From UMGS1840 sp045661305 (GTDB lineage: Bacteria > Bacillota > Clostridia > UMGS1840), in contig JAZRFJ010000031.1 in NCBI GenBank assembly GCA_045661305.1, positions 1 through 34,986 of the forward strand: a stretch of 34,986 nt of DNA. The letters run 5' to 3'. A program made the translations under genes and the position numbers. Below the pieces are notes generated by a model. The model saw only the letters and a list, made by a program, of their open reading frames with translations. It had not been told where the DNA came from and did no database searches. Every line of letters begins with the position of its first letter. The stretch's first letter is position 1. Shown here piece by piece: positions 24,202-32,373 of this stretch.

Positions 24202-26319
24202 TTGGGACTTACGAAAAACTCCATGCAAAAGGGGGCATCAAACGATATAACCCTTACAGACAGTGATAAAAAAGAGTGCATTACAATAGCACTTGCAGGA
24301 AACCCGAATGTCGGAAAAAGCAGTGTTTTCAACGAGCTGACAGGTCTTAATCAGCACACGGGAAACTGGGCAGGAAAAACGGTAGCAAACATGAAAGGCT
24401 ACTGCACATTAAACAATGATAAATTTGTACTTATTGATTTACCGGGAACATATTCCCTGAATCCTACCTCAAAGGAAGAAGAAATTGCAAGGGATTTTAT
24501 TCTTTTTGAAGAAGCACAAAATGTAGTTGCTGTATGCGATGCGACGACCTTAGAACGAAGTCTTAACCTCGTATTACAGCTTCAGAAAATAACGCCTGAC
24601 ATAACAGTTTGTGTAAATCTCATTGACGAGGCAGAAAAAAAAGGGATTGAAATAGATTTTGAAAAGCTCTCCAGAAAGCTTGGACTTGATGTTGTTATAG
24701 TCTGTGCGAAAAAACATTTTGGAATGAAAGAGCTTTTGGAAACTGTTAAAAACAAAGAGAAAAAAGAGAGAAAAGAGCCTGTAATAAATGTTTTTTATTC
24801 TGATAAAGCAGAAAGTGCAATATATGAGCTTACAGCTTATCTTAATCAAAGAATAAACAGCAAAATAAACACAAGATGGATAGCAGAGAAAATACTTGAA
24901 AATGACAAAAAGCTTATTAAAAAGCTTTCCCAAAAAATCGGATATGATTTTAAAAATGACAAAATGATTGAAGCAATACTTGATTGTTATAACATAAATT
25001 CACAAAATTTCCGTGATGAAATATCTAAAAAAACGGTAGAAAAAGCAAAAGAAATTGCAGATGAGGTAATTATTTTCCAAAAAGATAAAAAAGACGAGAC
25101 TGACAGAAAAGCAGACAGGATAATTAACAGCAGAATTTTTGGAATACCGTTAATGCTTCTGCTTCTATTTTTTATTTTCTGGATAACAATTACAGGTGCA
25201 AATTATCCAAGCGAGCTTCTGGGAAAAGTATTATTCTCGTTTGAAGATGATATTTTTAATTTTTTAAGTTTCTTAAAAGTGCCTCTCTTTATAAACGATG
25301 CACTTACAAAAGGTGTTTACAGAGTGCTTTCATGGGTTGTTTCTGTTATGCTTCCGCCAATGGCTATATTTTTCCCTCTTTTTACTATTTTAGAGGACAT
25401 AGGTTATCTTCCCAGAATTGCATTTAACCTTGACAATGCTTTTAAAAAGTGCGGTTCATGCGGAAAGCAATCGCTTTGTATGGCTATGGGCTTTGGGTGT
25501 AATTCTGCAGGTGTTGTGGGTGCGAGAATTATTGACTCGAAAAGGGAACGCTTAATTGCAATTTTAACCAACAGCTTTGTACCGTGTAACGGGCGTTTTC
25601 CTACTCTTATTGCAATAATAACTATATTTTTTTCAAATTTTTCGGACGCTGACACTTTATCAAACAACTTTGTTTCAGCATTGTTATTAACATTTCTTGT
25701 TGTACTTTGTGTTATTGTTACACTTCTTGTATCAAAACTTCTTTCCGTAACACTGTTAAAGGGTTATCCGTCAGCCTTTATACTTGAAATGCCACCATAC
25801 AGGATACCGCAGTTTTCAAAAGTAATTGTGAGAAGTATTTTTGACAGAACACTTTTTGTTTTACTTAGAGCAATAACAGTTGCTATTCCTGCGGGACTTA
25901 TTATATGGATTTTTTCAAATCTTAAGATATATGGAAATACACTTCTTTTCCATTCAGTGAAATTCTTAACTCCGCTTGGAAACCTTATGGGGCTTGACGG
26001 GGAAATACTTATGGGCTTTATCTTAGGATTTCCCGCAAATGAAATAGTGCTTCCCATAACACTTATGGCATATACTAACACAGGGGAGCTTACACAAATA
26101 GCATCATACAGCGTTTTAAAAGAAGTTTTAATTAAAAACGGTTGGAGTATCATAACGGCAATTAATTTTATGATTTTCTCACTGTTCCACTGGCCTTGCT
26201 CAACTACGATTCTTACAATAAAAAAAGAAACAGGAAGCATAAAATGGACACTTCTTGCCTTTATACTTCCTGCACTTGTCGGTTTTTTGGTTTGTTTCTT
26301 TATAAATTTGATTTTTTAG
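24202..26319 (+). CDS. feoB: Ferrous iron transport protein B (FeoB)
   Basis: Inner-membrane Fe(II) transporter with an N-terminal G domain. From the TTG at 24202 it has 705 residues. The G domain shows G1 GNPNVGKS (33-40), the switch segment GNWAGKTVANMKG, G3 DLPG (79-82) and G4 NLID; a helical guanine-dissociation-inhibitor-like domain follows (about 180-290). The membrane part begins near residue 315 and carries the two Gate motifs: GYLPRIAF with GFGCNSAGVVGARIID and FVPCNGRFPTL, then PIGLI-like later segments, including the cysteines thought to line the path. NLID in place of NMxD at G4 and the GCNSAG variant are minor differences of a kind seen in clostridial FeoB proteins. No feoC follows; a hairpin terminator does. 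Confidence 0.96.
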   Translation: MGLTKNSMQKGASNDITLTDSDKKECITIALAGNPNVGKSSVFNELTGLNQHTGNWAGKTVANMKGYCTLNNDKFVLIDLPGTYSLNPTSKEEEIARDFILFEEAQNVVAVCDATTLERSLNLVLQLQKITPDITVCVNLIDEAEKKGIEIDFEKLSRKLGLDVVIVCAKKHFGMKELLETVKNKEKKERKEPVINVFYSDKAESAIYELTAYLNQRINSKINTRWIAEKILENDKKLIKKLSQKIGYDFKNDKMIEAILDCYNINSQNFRDEISKKTVEKAKEIADEVIIFQKDKKDETDRKADRIINSRIFGIPLMLLLLFFIFWITITGANYPSELLGKVLFSFEDDIFNFLSFLKVPLFINDALTKGVYRVLSWVVSVMLPPMAIFFPLFTILEDIGYLPRIAFNLDNAFKKCGSCGKQSLCMAMGFGCNSAGVVGARIIDSKRERLIAILTNSFVPCNGRFPTLIAIITIFFSNFSDADTLSNNFVSALLLTFLVVLCVIVTLLVSKLLSVTLLKGYPSAFILEMPPYRIPQFSKVIVRSIFDRTLFVLLRAITVAIPAGLIIWIFSNLKIYGNTLLFHSVKFLTPLGNLMGLDGEILMGFILGFPANEIVLPITLMAYTNTGELTQIASYSVLKEVLIKNGWSIITAINFMIFSLFHWPCSTTILTIKKETGSIKWTLLAFILPALVGFLVCFFINLIF

Positions 26320-26345
26320 GGAGCGAAAGCTCCCTTTCTTATTTT
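26319..26345 (+). terminator. Hairpin terminator of feoAB
   Basis: GGGAGC-GAAA-GCTCCC (26319-26334), a 6-bp GC-rich stem with a stable GAAA tetraloop, is followed by a T-rich tail. It starts in the last base of the feoB stop codon. The opposite strand lacks a T-run, so it should act mainly in the plus direction. Confidence 0.85.
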
Positions 26346-26346
26346 A

Positions 26347-27627
26347 TCATAAATTTGTTATTACATTATCAAAAATATTTTGAATTTTTTCTTTATTATG
26401 ATTTTTTATCCCTATTTTAGCTGTTATCTCTGCACTTTTCTTCAAAATATCAGGCGAAGCCAAAATAAGTTTAAGAACTTCGCTTATTTCTTGTTCAGTG
26501 CCTGCAGCAAGAGCAGCATCGTTCTCTATAAAATATTGCATCGGTGCAGTTTTTTTATTTCCTACTGCAAAAATACATCTTCCGCTAGACAAATAATCAG
26601 TTATCTTAGTTGAAAAAGATAGTCGAGAAATATTTGAATTTGGACCATCAATATCTTCTAAAAACAACAATATATCTGCATTTTTTTGTTTTTCTAATAC
26701 TTCTTGTTGTGAAATAGCAGAATGTATCGAACATACTGTTTTTTCGTCATCAGATAAAAAAGTTTCTTCTAATTGGGTATTTGTATATACATCAATAAAA
26801 AATGGGGTATCACCTATATTCTTAACAGCTTTTACGACTTTTAGAAGGCTCGTATCCCTACCAATATATAAATTACCTGTATAAAGTATTTTTATCTTAT
26901 CTTCAATATCAGAATAGTTAACTACTGGTAAAGTGTTAAGCGGTTTAGTCAACAAATGACACTTAATATTAAAATAAGCATCTGCCTCTTGTTTTGTCAT
27001 ATCCGTAATCGCAAAAAATTCATCAGTGATTTTTGCAAGTTTTTTTAAAGATAACCTTTGAAAAAAACGATAAACCTTATACCCTATTTTATTTGATTGC
27101 TTATAGGTAAAATTGTCATCCCATATATAACCAACTGCTTTAGCACCTGTTTTTTTAATTGCATACTGTGTAATTCTATTAAGATGAATATATCCTTCCA
27201 TTGAATGAAGAATGACATCTGGTTTAACTTCATCTAAAAATTCATCAAGTTCTTTTGTTTTCCATTTGCCTATTTTCCAAATTAATTCTCTTAACAAAAG
27301 CATAAAAAAACTGCGTTTTTTACCCATTTTCTTATATCGTCTGTTATGCTCTTCCAAATTTGAAATGATGGTATCATCAGTTGAAAAAGGTTCTACCTCA
27401 TATCCTGTCTTTATTCTTCTGTTAAACAAACTTTTGATTATTCGATTTTCAGACACAACAAAATAACGAGAACATATTTTACTATCAGGAACTTCTTCCC
27501 TTATACAGATACTCGATATATTTTCGCTATTATAAGAATCTAATAAGGTCTCCCAACTGTTTGCTCCAATTTTTGAATTCCATGATGGAACTGTTATAAC
27601 TAATATTTTAATATCTTCTTTCTTCAT
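26347..27627 (-). CDS. Glycosyltransferase (GT-B fold, probably GT4-like), last gene of glycan operon
   Basis: A 426-residue cytosolic or membrane-associated glycosyltransferase that probably adds a sugar to a lipid-linked glycan. The N-terminal Rossmann half (ILVITVPSWNS) is followed by a linker and the C-terminal half with IKILYTGNLYIGRDTSLL, ADILLFLEDID and SRLSFSTKITDYLSSGRCIFAVG, a typical GT-B donor-site layout. The donor and acceptor are unknown. Its ATG overlaps the stop of the upstream glycosyltransferase (TGATG). It is less conserved than its neighbours, as is usual for side-chain glycosyltransferases. The family assignment is by pattern only. Confidence 0.78.
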   Translation of the reverse strand: MKKEDIKILVITVPSWNSKIGANSWETLLDSYNSENISSICIREEVPDSKICSRYFVVSENRIIKSLFNRRIKTGYEVEPFSTDDTIISNLEEHNRRYKKMGKKRSFFMLLLRELIWKIGKWKTKELDEFLDEVKPDVILHSMEGYIHLNRITQYAIKKTGAKAVGYIWDDNFTYKQSNKIGYKVYRFFQRLSLKKLAKITDEFFAITDMTKQEADAYFNIKCHLLTKPLNTLPVVNYSDIEDKIKILYTGNLYIGRDTSLLKVVKAVKNIGDTPFFIDVYTNTQLEETFLSDDEKTVCSIHSAISQQEVLEKQKNADILLFLEDIDGPNSNISRLSFSTKITDYLSSGRCIFAVGNKKTAPMQYFIENDAALAAGTEQEISEVLKLILASPDILKKSAEITAKIGIKNHNKEKIQNIFDNVITNL

Positions 27628-28775
27628 CAAAATGACTCATTCTCTATTATTTTTTTATATATTTTATTTATATTCTCAGAAGTATTTTTTATGTCTAAGA
27701 GTTTGCTTACATACATCTGTCCATTCTTTGCCATCTGCTTAGAATTATCGTAATCCTCAAGCATTTTGATTACTGCACTTGCCAGTCTTTCAGGTGATTT
27801 CGCTGGAACAGTATAGCCTGTTTCTCCATCTTTAACGATGTCAGGAAATCCCCCTACATCCGAACTTATAGTAGGAATACCAAGCATTAGACTTTCTGCT
27901 GCTCCACCAAGATTTTCAGTATGGGAAGGATGAACAACAATATCAATTTCAGGATAAATATCATAAACATCACTTCTGTATCCAGTAAAAATAATTTTTC
28001 CCCCAAGAACTTTATATGCATATTTTTTTACTTTTTCCTCATATTTTTCTGAACCATCCCAAGCATTTCCTATTATAACAGGTACAATATTATCATACTT
28101 TTGCATTACTATTTTAATAGCATCTATAAAATCCTCATGCCCTTTCAGACCTCTTTTTTGACCTAAAAATTTCTTTGGTTTATAAAAATAACTAACCATT
28201 GCAACAATTTTTGCATCATTTGAAATTTTATATTCATTATGTAGTATATTTTTCGATAAACTTATTTTAGGTTTATTAGGAACACCATAATATGCCAAAA
28301 ACACCTTGTACTCACTAATACCTTTTTCTTTATAAATAGAACATGTCTTTTTACATGCACCTGCCCAGTAATCAAATTTAGTCGAAATACAACGCTCTAT
28401 AAAATTTATTGCCTTATTTTCTACATATAATGGACCTGGAACTTGAAACAGCCTTGGCGTTTTATCTCTACTCAAAGCAAGTCTGCACATAAATACATTT
28501 GTAAGAAAATGCAAGTGTATAATATCAGGGGAAATGCTTTCTACAGTTCTTCTGATTTCTTTAGAAAGAGAAAAAAATTTCCATGGTTTTGTAATTGGCA
28601 AACTCCAATCGCCTTCTATAAGCTCCATCCCACATTCTTTATATTTTTCGGCACTTCCACCTGAAGATTTTGGAATAACAGTTATTACCTCTAAACCTAA
28701 CTCCTTAAGTTGCTTTACTTGATTCAAAGCCCAAATCGCACCTCGATTTGTTTTCACAATTTGAAGAATCTTCAT
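27627..28775 (-). CDS. Glycosyltransferase, GT4 family
   Basis: A 382-residue GT-B fold glycosyltransferase. It opens MKILQIVKTNRGAIWALNQVKQL, with the glycine-rich acceptor-side loop altered to an Arg-Gly pair; the GT4 donor-site signature is seen at HPSHTENLGGAAESLMLGIP and TISSDVGGFPDIVKDGETG, where the two acidic residues of the E-x7-E motif lie. The start at 28775 follows GAGGTG by 6 bases; a GTG at 28784 is in frame but overlaps the ribosome site. It lies 12 bases after the acetyltransferase gene and is coupled to the next glycosyltransferase. Substrate unknown; addition of the second sugar to the initiating sugar is inference from gene order. Confidence 0.88.
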   Translation of the reverse strand: MKILQIVKTNRGAIWALNQVKQLKELGLEVITVIPKSSGGSAEKYKECGMELIEGDWSLPITKPWKFFSLSKEIRRTVESISPDIIHLHFLTNVFMCRLALSRDKTPRLFQVPGPLYVENKAINFIERCISTKFDYWAGACKKTCSIYKEKGISEYKVFLAYYGVPNKPKISLSKNILHNEYKISNDAKIVAMVSYFYKPKKFLGQKRGLKGHEDFIDAIKIVMQKYDNIVPVIIGNAWDGSEKYEEKVKKYAYKVLGGKIIFTGYRSDVYDIYPEIDIVVHPSHTENLGGAAESLMLGIPTISSDVGGFPDIVKDGETGYTVPAKSPERLASAVIKMLEDYDNSKQMAKNGQMYVSKLLDIKNTSENINKIYKKIIENESF

Positions 28776-28796
28776 AAAAAACACCTCAATCTATAT

Positions 28797-29402
28797 TTAG
28801 TATTTTTTTGCCGGTACCCCCACATAAGTTCCAGCCTCTTCTATATTTTTTACAATCGCAGCCCCAATACCTACTACGACATTATCTGTTATAAAAAGAT
28901 TATTTTTAACTGTCACCCCTGCTCCTATATGGCAAAAATTTCCAACCTTTACAGTCCCACAAAGGCAAGCGTTAGGGGACAAATGTGAGTAATTCCCAAT
29001 CTCGCAATCATGCTCAACAACAGAGCATGAATTTATTATGCAATGCTCCCCGATTTTTACGCACGCGTTTACAACCGAACCTGCCATAACACACGAACCT
29101 TTTCCGATTTTTACATTGCTCGAAATTATAGCTGATGGGTGTATCGCAGTATAATATTTCAAATTCGGATAATTTTCTGCAATTTTTTTTCTTATTTCGT
29201 TATTTCCTATCGCTATTATAAAGTTTTTATCTATATATTTAAGACAATCTGCTACTTTTCCTAAAAGTGCAACATCATACGGATTTTCCCTTTCTAAATC
29301 ATCATCTAAGAATCCCAAGAGCTTATCCCCTGATTTTAAAATTATGTCAGCTATGACATTTCCATGACCGCTTGAACCTATAATAATAACTTCCTTATTC
29401 AT
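28797..29402 (-). CDS. UDP-sugar acetyltransferase, PglD/NeuD/EpsM-like left-handed beta-helix
   Basis: A 201-residue acetyltransferase. The N-terminal Rossmann-like part carries IIGSSGHGNVIADII, which binds the UDP-sugar in PglD; the C-terminal part is a left-handed parallel beta-helix of hexapeptide repeats (about 86-201) with the catalytic histidine His131 in VVEHDCEIG. In the PglD pathway this enzyme acetylates UDP-4-amino-sugar using acetyl-CoA to give UDP-diacetylbacillosamine. Sialic acid O-acetylation (NeuD) is the main alternative, but the aminotransferase and sugar transferase beside it favour the PglD role. It overlaps the sugar transferase gene by 8 bases. Confidence 0.87.
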   Translation of the reverse strand: MNKEVIIIGSSGHGNVIADIILKSGDKLLGFLDDDLERENPYDVALLGKVADCLKYIDKNFIIAIGNNEIRKKIAENYPNLKYYTAIHPSAIISSNVKIGKGSCVMAGSVVNACVKIGEHCIINSCSVVEHDCEIGNYSHLSPNACLCGTVKVGNFCHIGAGVTVKNNLFITDNVVVGIGAAIVKNIEEAGTYVGVPAKKY

Positions 29403-30018
29403 TTACACCTACCATTTTCCCTTTAAATTCTTCCATTGTTTCACAACTTGATGAGTTTATTCCCTCGGATTTAACAAACGCTTTCCAAACTGTCAAAAGA
29501 ATTATCTTTATATCCCCTTTTAATGTTACATTATCAACATATTCCACATCTAAATCAAATTTTTCTTCCCAGGTTATAGCATTTCTTCCGCTTACCTGTG
29601 CAAGTCCGGATAAGCCAGGTCGCACTTCATGGCGTCTTTTTTGTTTTTCGTTATATCTTGGAAGATATTTCACTAAAAGCGGCCTTGGTCCAACAACACT
29701 CATGTCGCCTTTTAAAATATTAAATGCCTCAGGCAGCTCGTCTAAACTTGTTTTTCTTAAGAATCTTCCGAATTTTGTTAGTCTTATCTCATCCGAAAGA
29801 AGTTCCCCGTTCTCATCTCTTTCATCGGTCATAGTCCTGAATTTGTAAAGCGTAAATATTTTTTCGTTTTTCCCAGGTCTTTTCTGTGTGAAAACAACAG
29901 GACTTCCAAGCTTAATCCTGACAAGAACAGCAACTATTATGTACAACCATGAAAATACAATTATAGCAGCTAATGCACAAAATATATCAAATATTCTTTT
30001 AAAATATTTTCTGTACAT
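29395..30018 (-). CDS. Initiating sugar-phosphate transferase (PglC/EpsL-type)
   Basis: A 207-residue monotopic phosphoglycosyl transferase that should move a sugar-1-phosphate from a UDP-sugar to undecaprenyl phosphate, starting a lipid-linked glycan. It has a single N-terminal hydrophobic hairpin (about 10-33), VVFTQKRPGKNEKIFTLYKF, the catalytic Asp93-Glu94 dyad in SLDELPEAFN, MSVVGPRPLL and EVRPGLSGLAQVSGRN. The short length without extra membrane helices fits PglC and EpsL, as opposed to longer WbaP. It overlaps the aminotransferase by one base (TAATG) and the acetyltransferase by 8 bases. Confidence 0.92.
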   Translation of the reverse strand: MYRKYFKRIFDIFCALAAIIVFSWLYIIVAVLVRIKLGSPVVFTQKRPGKNEKIFTLYKFRTMTDERDENGELLSDEIRLTKFGRFLRKTSLDELPEAFNILKGDMSVVGPRPLLVKYLPRYNEKQKRRHEVRPGLSGLAQVSGRNAITWEEKFDLDVEYVDNVTLKGDIKIILLTVWKAFVKSEGINSSSCETMEEFKGKMVGVNE

Positions 30019-31142
30019 TAAAACAACCCCTTTATAATATTTATTACTCTTTCTTGCTGTTCTTTCGTCATCTTTATATCACTTGGTAAGCACAAGCCCC
30101 TCGCAAAAATATCTTCTCCGACATTTTTACCCCCAACAGTTATAAAATCTCTGTCTTTAAAAACAGGCTGCATATGCATCGGTTTCCATATAGGACGGGA
30201 TTCAATATTTTCTTTTTCAAGTGCAAGCCTTATCATTTCCGGTGTAACTTTGCCCATTACATCTTCATTAATTGTAAAACAGCTCAGCCAGAAATTAGGC
30301 TCACAACAATCAGGATATGGATTCATCTTCACAGGTATATCTGAAAATGCTTCCTTATATCTTTTGTATATTTCCGTTTTTTTTGCCTTGTGCTCATCTA
30401 AATGCAAAAGCTGTCCTCTTCCTATTCCAGCAACTATATTGCTCATACGATAGTTATAGCCTATTTCATTATGCTGATACCACGGAGCTGGTTCTCTTGC
30501 CTGTGTGGAATAAAATCTTACTTTTGATACTGCTTCTTCATCATCAGATAAGAACATACCTCCGCCTGATGATGTTATAATTTTATTTCCATTAAAACTT
30601 ATTATACCGTATTTACCAAAAGTTCCTGTCTGTTTCCCTTTATAGAGTGATGACAGAGATTCTGCAGCATCTTCAATCATAACCACATTATATCTATCAC
30701 ACAATTCTTTTATTTCATCAAGCTTTGCAGGAACACCGTAAAGGTTTGCAACCATAACGGCTTTTACTTTACCCTTATATTTTTCTAAAGCAATTTCTAA
30801 AGCTTTCGGGTCCATATTCCATGTTTCATATTCAGAATCTATAAAAACCTGTATTCCCTTTTCATATGATACAGGATTAACTGTTGCTGCAAATGTTAAA
30901 TCTGAACAAAGGACAATATCCCCCTGACCTACTCCTGCAAGCTTTATTGCCATATGTAACGCATGTGTACCAGCTGTCATTGCAGCTGCAGCCTTGCACC
31001 CTATGTATGCTGAAATTTCATTTTCAAATTCAGTTACATTTTTTCCAAGCGGTGCAACCCAGTTTGTATCAAATGCTTCTTTTATAAATTTTTGTTCTTC
31101 TCCGTGCATTGTCGGAGTAGAAAGCCATATTTTTTCTTCCAT
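30018..31142 (-). CDS. DegT/DnrJ/EryC1/StrS aminotransferase (PglE/EpsN-like)
   Basis: A PLP-dependent sugar aminotransferase of 374 residues from the chosen start. PLP-binding Lys187 lies in SFNGNKIITSSGGG, and Asp158 in EDAAES contacts the cofactor; TAGTHALHMAI and RMSNIVAGIGRGQL are further family markers. PglE and EpsN convert UDP-4-keto-6-deoxy-GlcNAc to the 4-amino sugar. The start at 31142 fits the N-terminus of relatives (KIWLSTPTMHG) and has AGAGGG upstream; the frame is open to an ATG at 31187, but that codon would lie only about 8 bases from the predicted transcription start. It is the first gene of the glycan operon. Confidence 0.92.
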   Translation of the reverse strand: MEEKIWLSTPTMHGEEQKFIKEAFDTNWVAPLGKNVTEFENEISAYIGCKAAAAMTAGTHALHMAIKLAGVGQGDIVLCSDLTFAATVNPVSYEKGIQVFIDSEYETWNMDPKALEIALEKYKGKVKAVMVANLYGVPAKLDEIKELCDRYNVVMIEDAAESLSSLYKGKQTGTFGKYGIISFNGNKIITSSGGGMFLSDDEEAVSKVRFYSTQAREPAPWYQHNEIGYNYRMSNIVAGIGRGQLLHLDEHKAKKTEIYKRYKEAFSDIPVKMNPYPDCCEPNFWLSCFTINEDVMGKVTPEMIRLALEKENIESRPIWKPMHMQPVFKDRDFITVGGKNVGEDIFARGLCLPSDIKMTKEQQERVINIIKGLF

Positions 31143-31201
31143 AATTGCCCTCTGTTTCTTCTTTATATTACTGTTTCTCTGTAACATAATACTCCATGCT
31201 G

Positions 31202-31230
31202 ATTATAACATATTAATAAAAATTAGTCAA
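31202..31230 (-). promoter_or_regulatory. Sigma-A promoter of the glycan operon
   Basis: On the minus strand, TTGACT (31225-31230) and TATAAT (31202-31207) have a 17-base spacer, an almost perfect consensus, 60 bases before the aminotransferase start. Confidence 0.85.
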
Positions 31231-31278
31231 CATTTTTCAAAATTTTTGTGCAAAAAAGTTCAAAATCAAAGTCGATTC

Positions 31279-31307
31279 TTGACAAAACAACTTCCATGTG
31301 ATAAAAT
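31279..31307 (+). promoter_or_regulatory. Sigma-A promoter of the C39-like gene
   Basis: TTGACA (31279-31284) and TAAAAT (31302-31307) with a 17-base spacer lie 34 bases before the start at 31341. The element is back to back with the glycan operon promoter, about 50 bases apart. Confidence 0.8.
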
Positions 31308-31340
31308 TAGGTATAATTTCAAAATGAACGGAGTCTTGTT

Positions 31341-32324
31341 ATGAAAAGATTTATTTCAATTTTTACAATCATGGTTACTGTGATTTTAAGCTTTAATTCT
31401 TTAGCATATGCCAAAGGAACTTTTTATTCACAAAAGGATCCTAAATGGAATTTCCCAAATAACGGAAGAGGCTATTGCTGGTCTTCAAGCTATGCTATGG
31501 CAATTTCAAATCTTACAGGAAATACAGTTACCCCTGCTGATATTGCGTATATAAATTCACTTTATACAGAAGATACTGCTATATGTTATCATTACGATAT
31601 AGCGAAAGCCTTCAATCTTGTTTTTGAGCCTGCATTCCCTGAAACCTCACCTTATTTTAAGGAATTTAGAGAATTTTCGGGAGAAACACATCTTAATATA
31701 ACAACAGATGAGGAAATGAGAGCTGCTCTTATGGATGCACTTTATTTCAACCCCGAGGGTGTCATTGTGCGTTTTGAGGGTGATTTCATTCATTCAATGG
31801 TAGCAACACACTACGACGATAAATATGTTTATTTTAATGACCCTGCTTTCTTGAGTGGAGGAACCGATCTTAAATTTCAAAATACCTATAACGGAAAAAA
31901 CGGCTACAAATTGAGTGATATAAAATTCATTCAGGCACTAAAAGTTGAAGAAAAGAATATATCTGTATTTATAGACTATATGTGGATGGATTTTGATGCA
32001 CAGCCAAAGTTAATTAATGGGCGCGTTCTTGTTCCTATGAGGGCAATTTTTGAATACTTAGGAGCAAATGTTGAGTGGTTTTCTGACACACAAACTGTAA
32101 GAGCAACAAAGGATAATTCCGTTATGGAAATTGCAATAGGAAACAAAAATCTTTATAAAGACTTTGAACAAATCCCTCTGGATGTTCCTGCTGAACTTAT
32201 TGACGGAAAAACTTATGTTCCTGTAAGGGCAATTTCTGAGGCTTTCGGATATACAGTAAACTGGGACAGCTATTCGGATTCAGTTCATATAAATTCAAAC
32301 GAAATCCCTTATTACGAATATTAA
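31341..32324 (+). CDS. Secreted C39-like peptidase with C-terminal stalk domain
   Basis: A 327-residue exported protein. Residues 1-24 are a signal peptide with likely cleavage after Ala-Tyr-Ala. Residues about 27-200 resemble a peptidase C39-like (papain-fold) domain: Cys46 in GRGYCWSSSYAMAIS fits the nucleophile, His151 in FIHSMVATHYDD the general base and Asp167 in YFNDPAF the third residue. Residues about 207-318 are a stalk domain with two half-repeats, RVLVPMRAIFEYLGANVEW and TYVPVRAISEAFGYTVNW. In other bacteria, C39-like domains either cut leader peptides or act on other peptides; here secretion argues for an extracellular target, which is unknown. An amidase follows after 49 bases. 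The stalk domain may bind the wall (inference). Confidence 0.85.
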   Translation: MKRFISIFTIMVTVILSFNSLAYAKGTFYSQKDPKWNFPNNGRGYCWSSSYAMAISNLTGNTVTPADIAYINSLYTEDTAICYHYDIAKAFNLVFEPAFPETSPYFKEFREFSGETHLNITTDEEMRAALMDALYFNPEGVIVRFEGDFIHSMVATHYDDKYVYFNDPAFLSGGTDLKFQNTYNGKNGYKLSDIKFIQALKVEEKNISVFIDYMWMDFDAQPKLINGRVLVPMRAIFEYLGANVEWFSDTQTVRATKDNSVMEIAIGNKNLYKDFEQIPLDVPAELIDGKTYVPVRAISEAFGYTVNWDSYSDSVHINSNEIPYYEY

Positions 32325-32332
32325 TTAACAAA

Positions 32333-32370
32333 AACCTCTTTGTTTCATATAATGAAACAGGAGGTTTTTT
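32333..32370 (+). promoter_or_regulatory. Hairpin with T-run that contains the amidase ribosome binding site
   Basis: AACCTCTTTGTTTCAT (32333-32348 region) pairs with ATGAAACAGGAGGTT (32352-32366) with one bulged base, a stem of about 15 bp, followed by six T. The 3' arm includes AGGAGG (32359-32364), the ribosome site of the amidase starting at 32374. It can act as a terminator for the upstream gene and would hide the ribosome site of the next gene in any read-through RNA. Confidence 0.75.
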
Positions 32371-32373
32371 ATT

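Noticed and set aside
24039..24332. 97-residue minus-strand frame over feoA/feoB
   Set aside because: Antisense to both feo genes, with no initiation signal.
25764..26240. 158-residue minus-strand frame inside feoB
   Set aside because: Antisense to the membrane part of feoB, no ribosome site, hydrophobic residues explained by the opposite strand.
30994..31344. 116-residue plus-strand frame before the C39-like gene
   Set aside because: Mostly antisense to the aminotransferase and crossing both divergent promoters; no ribosome site.
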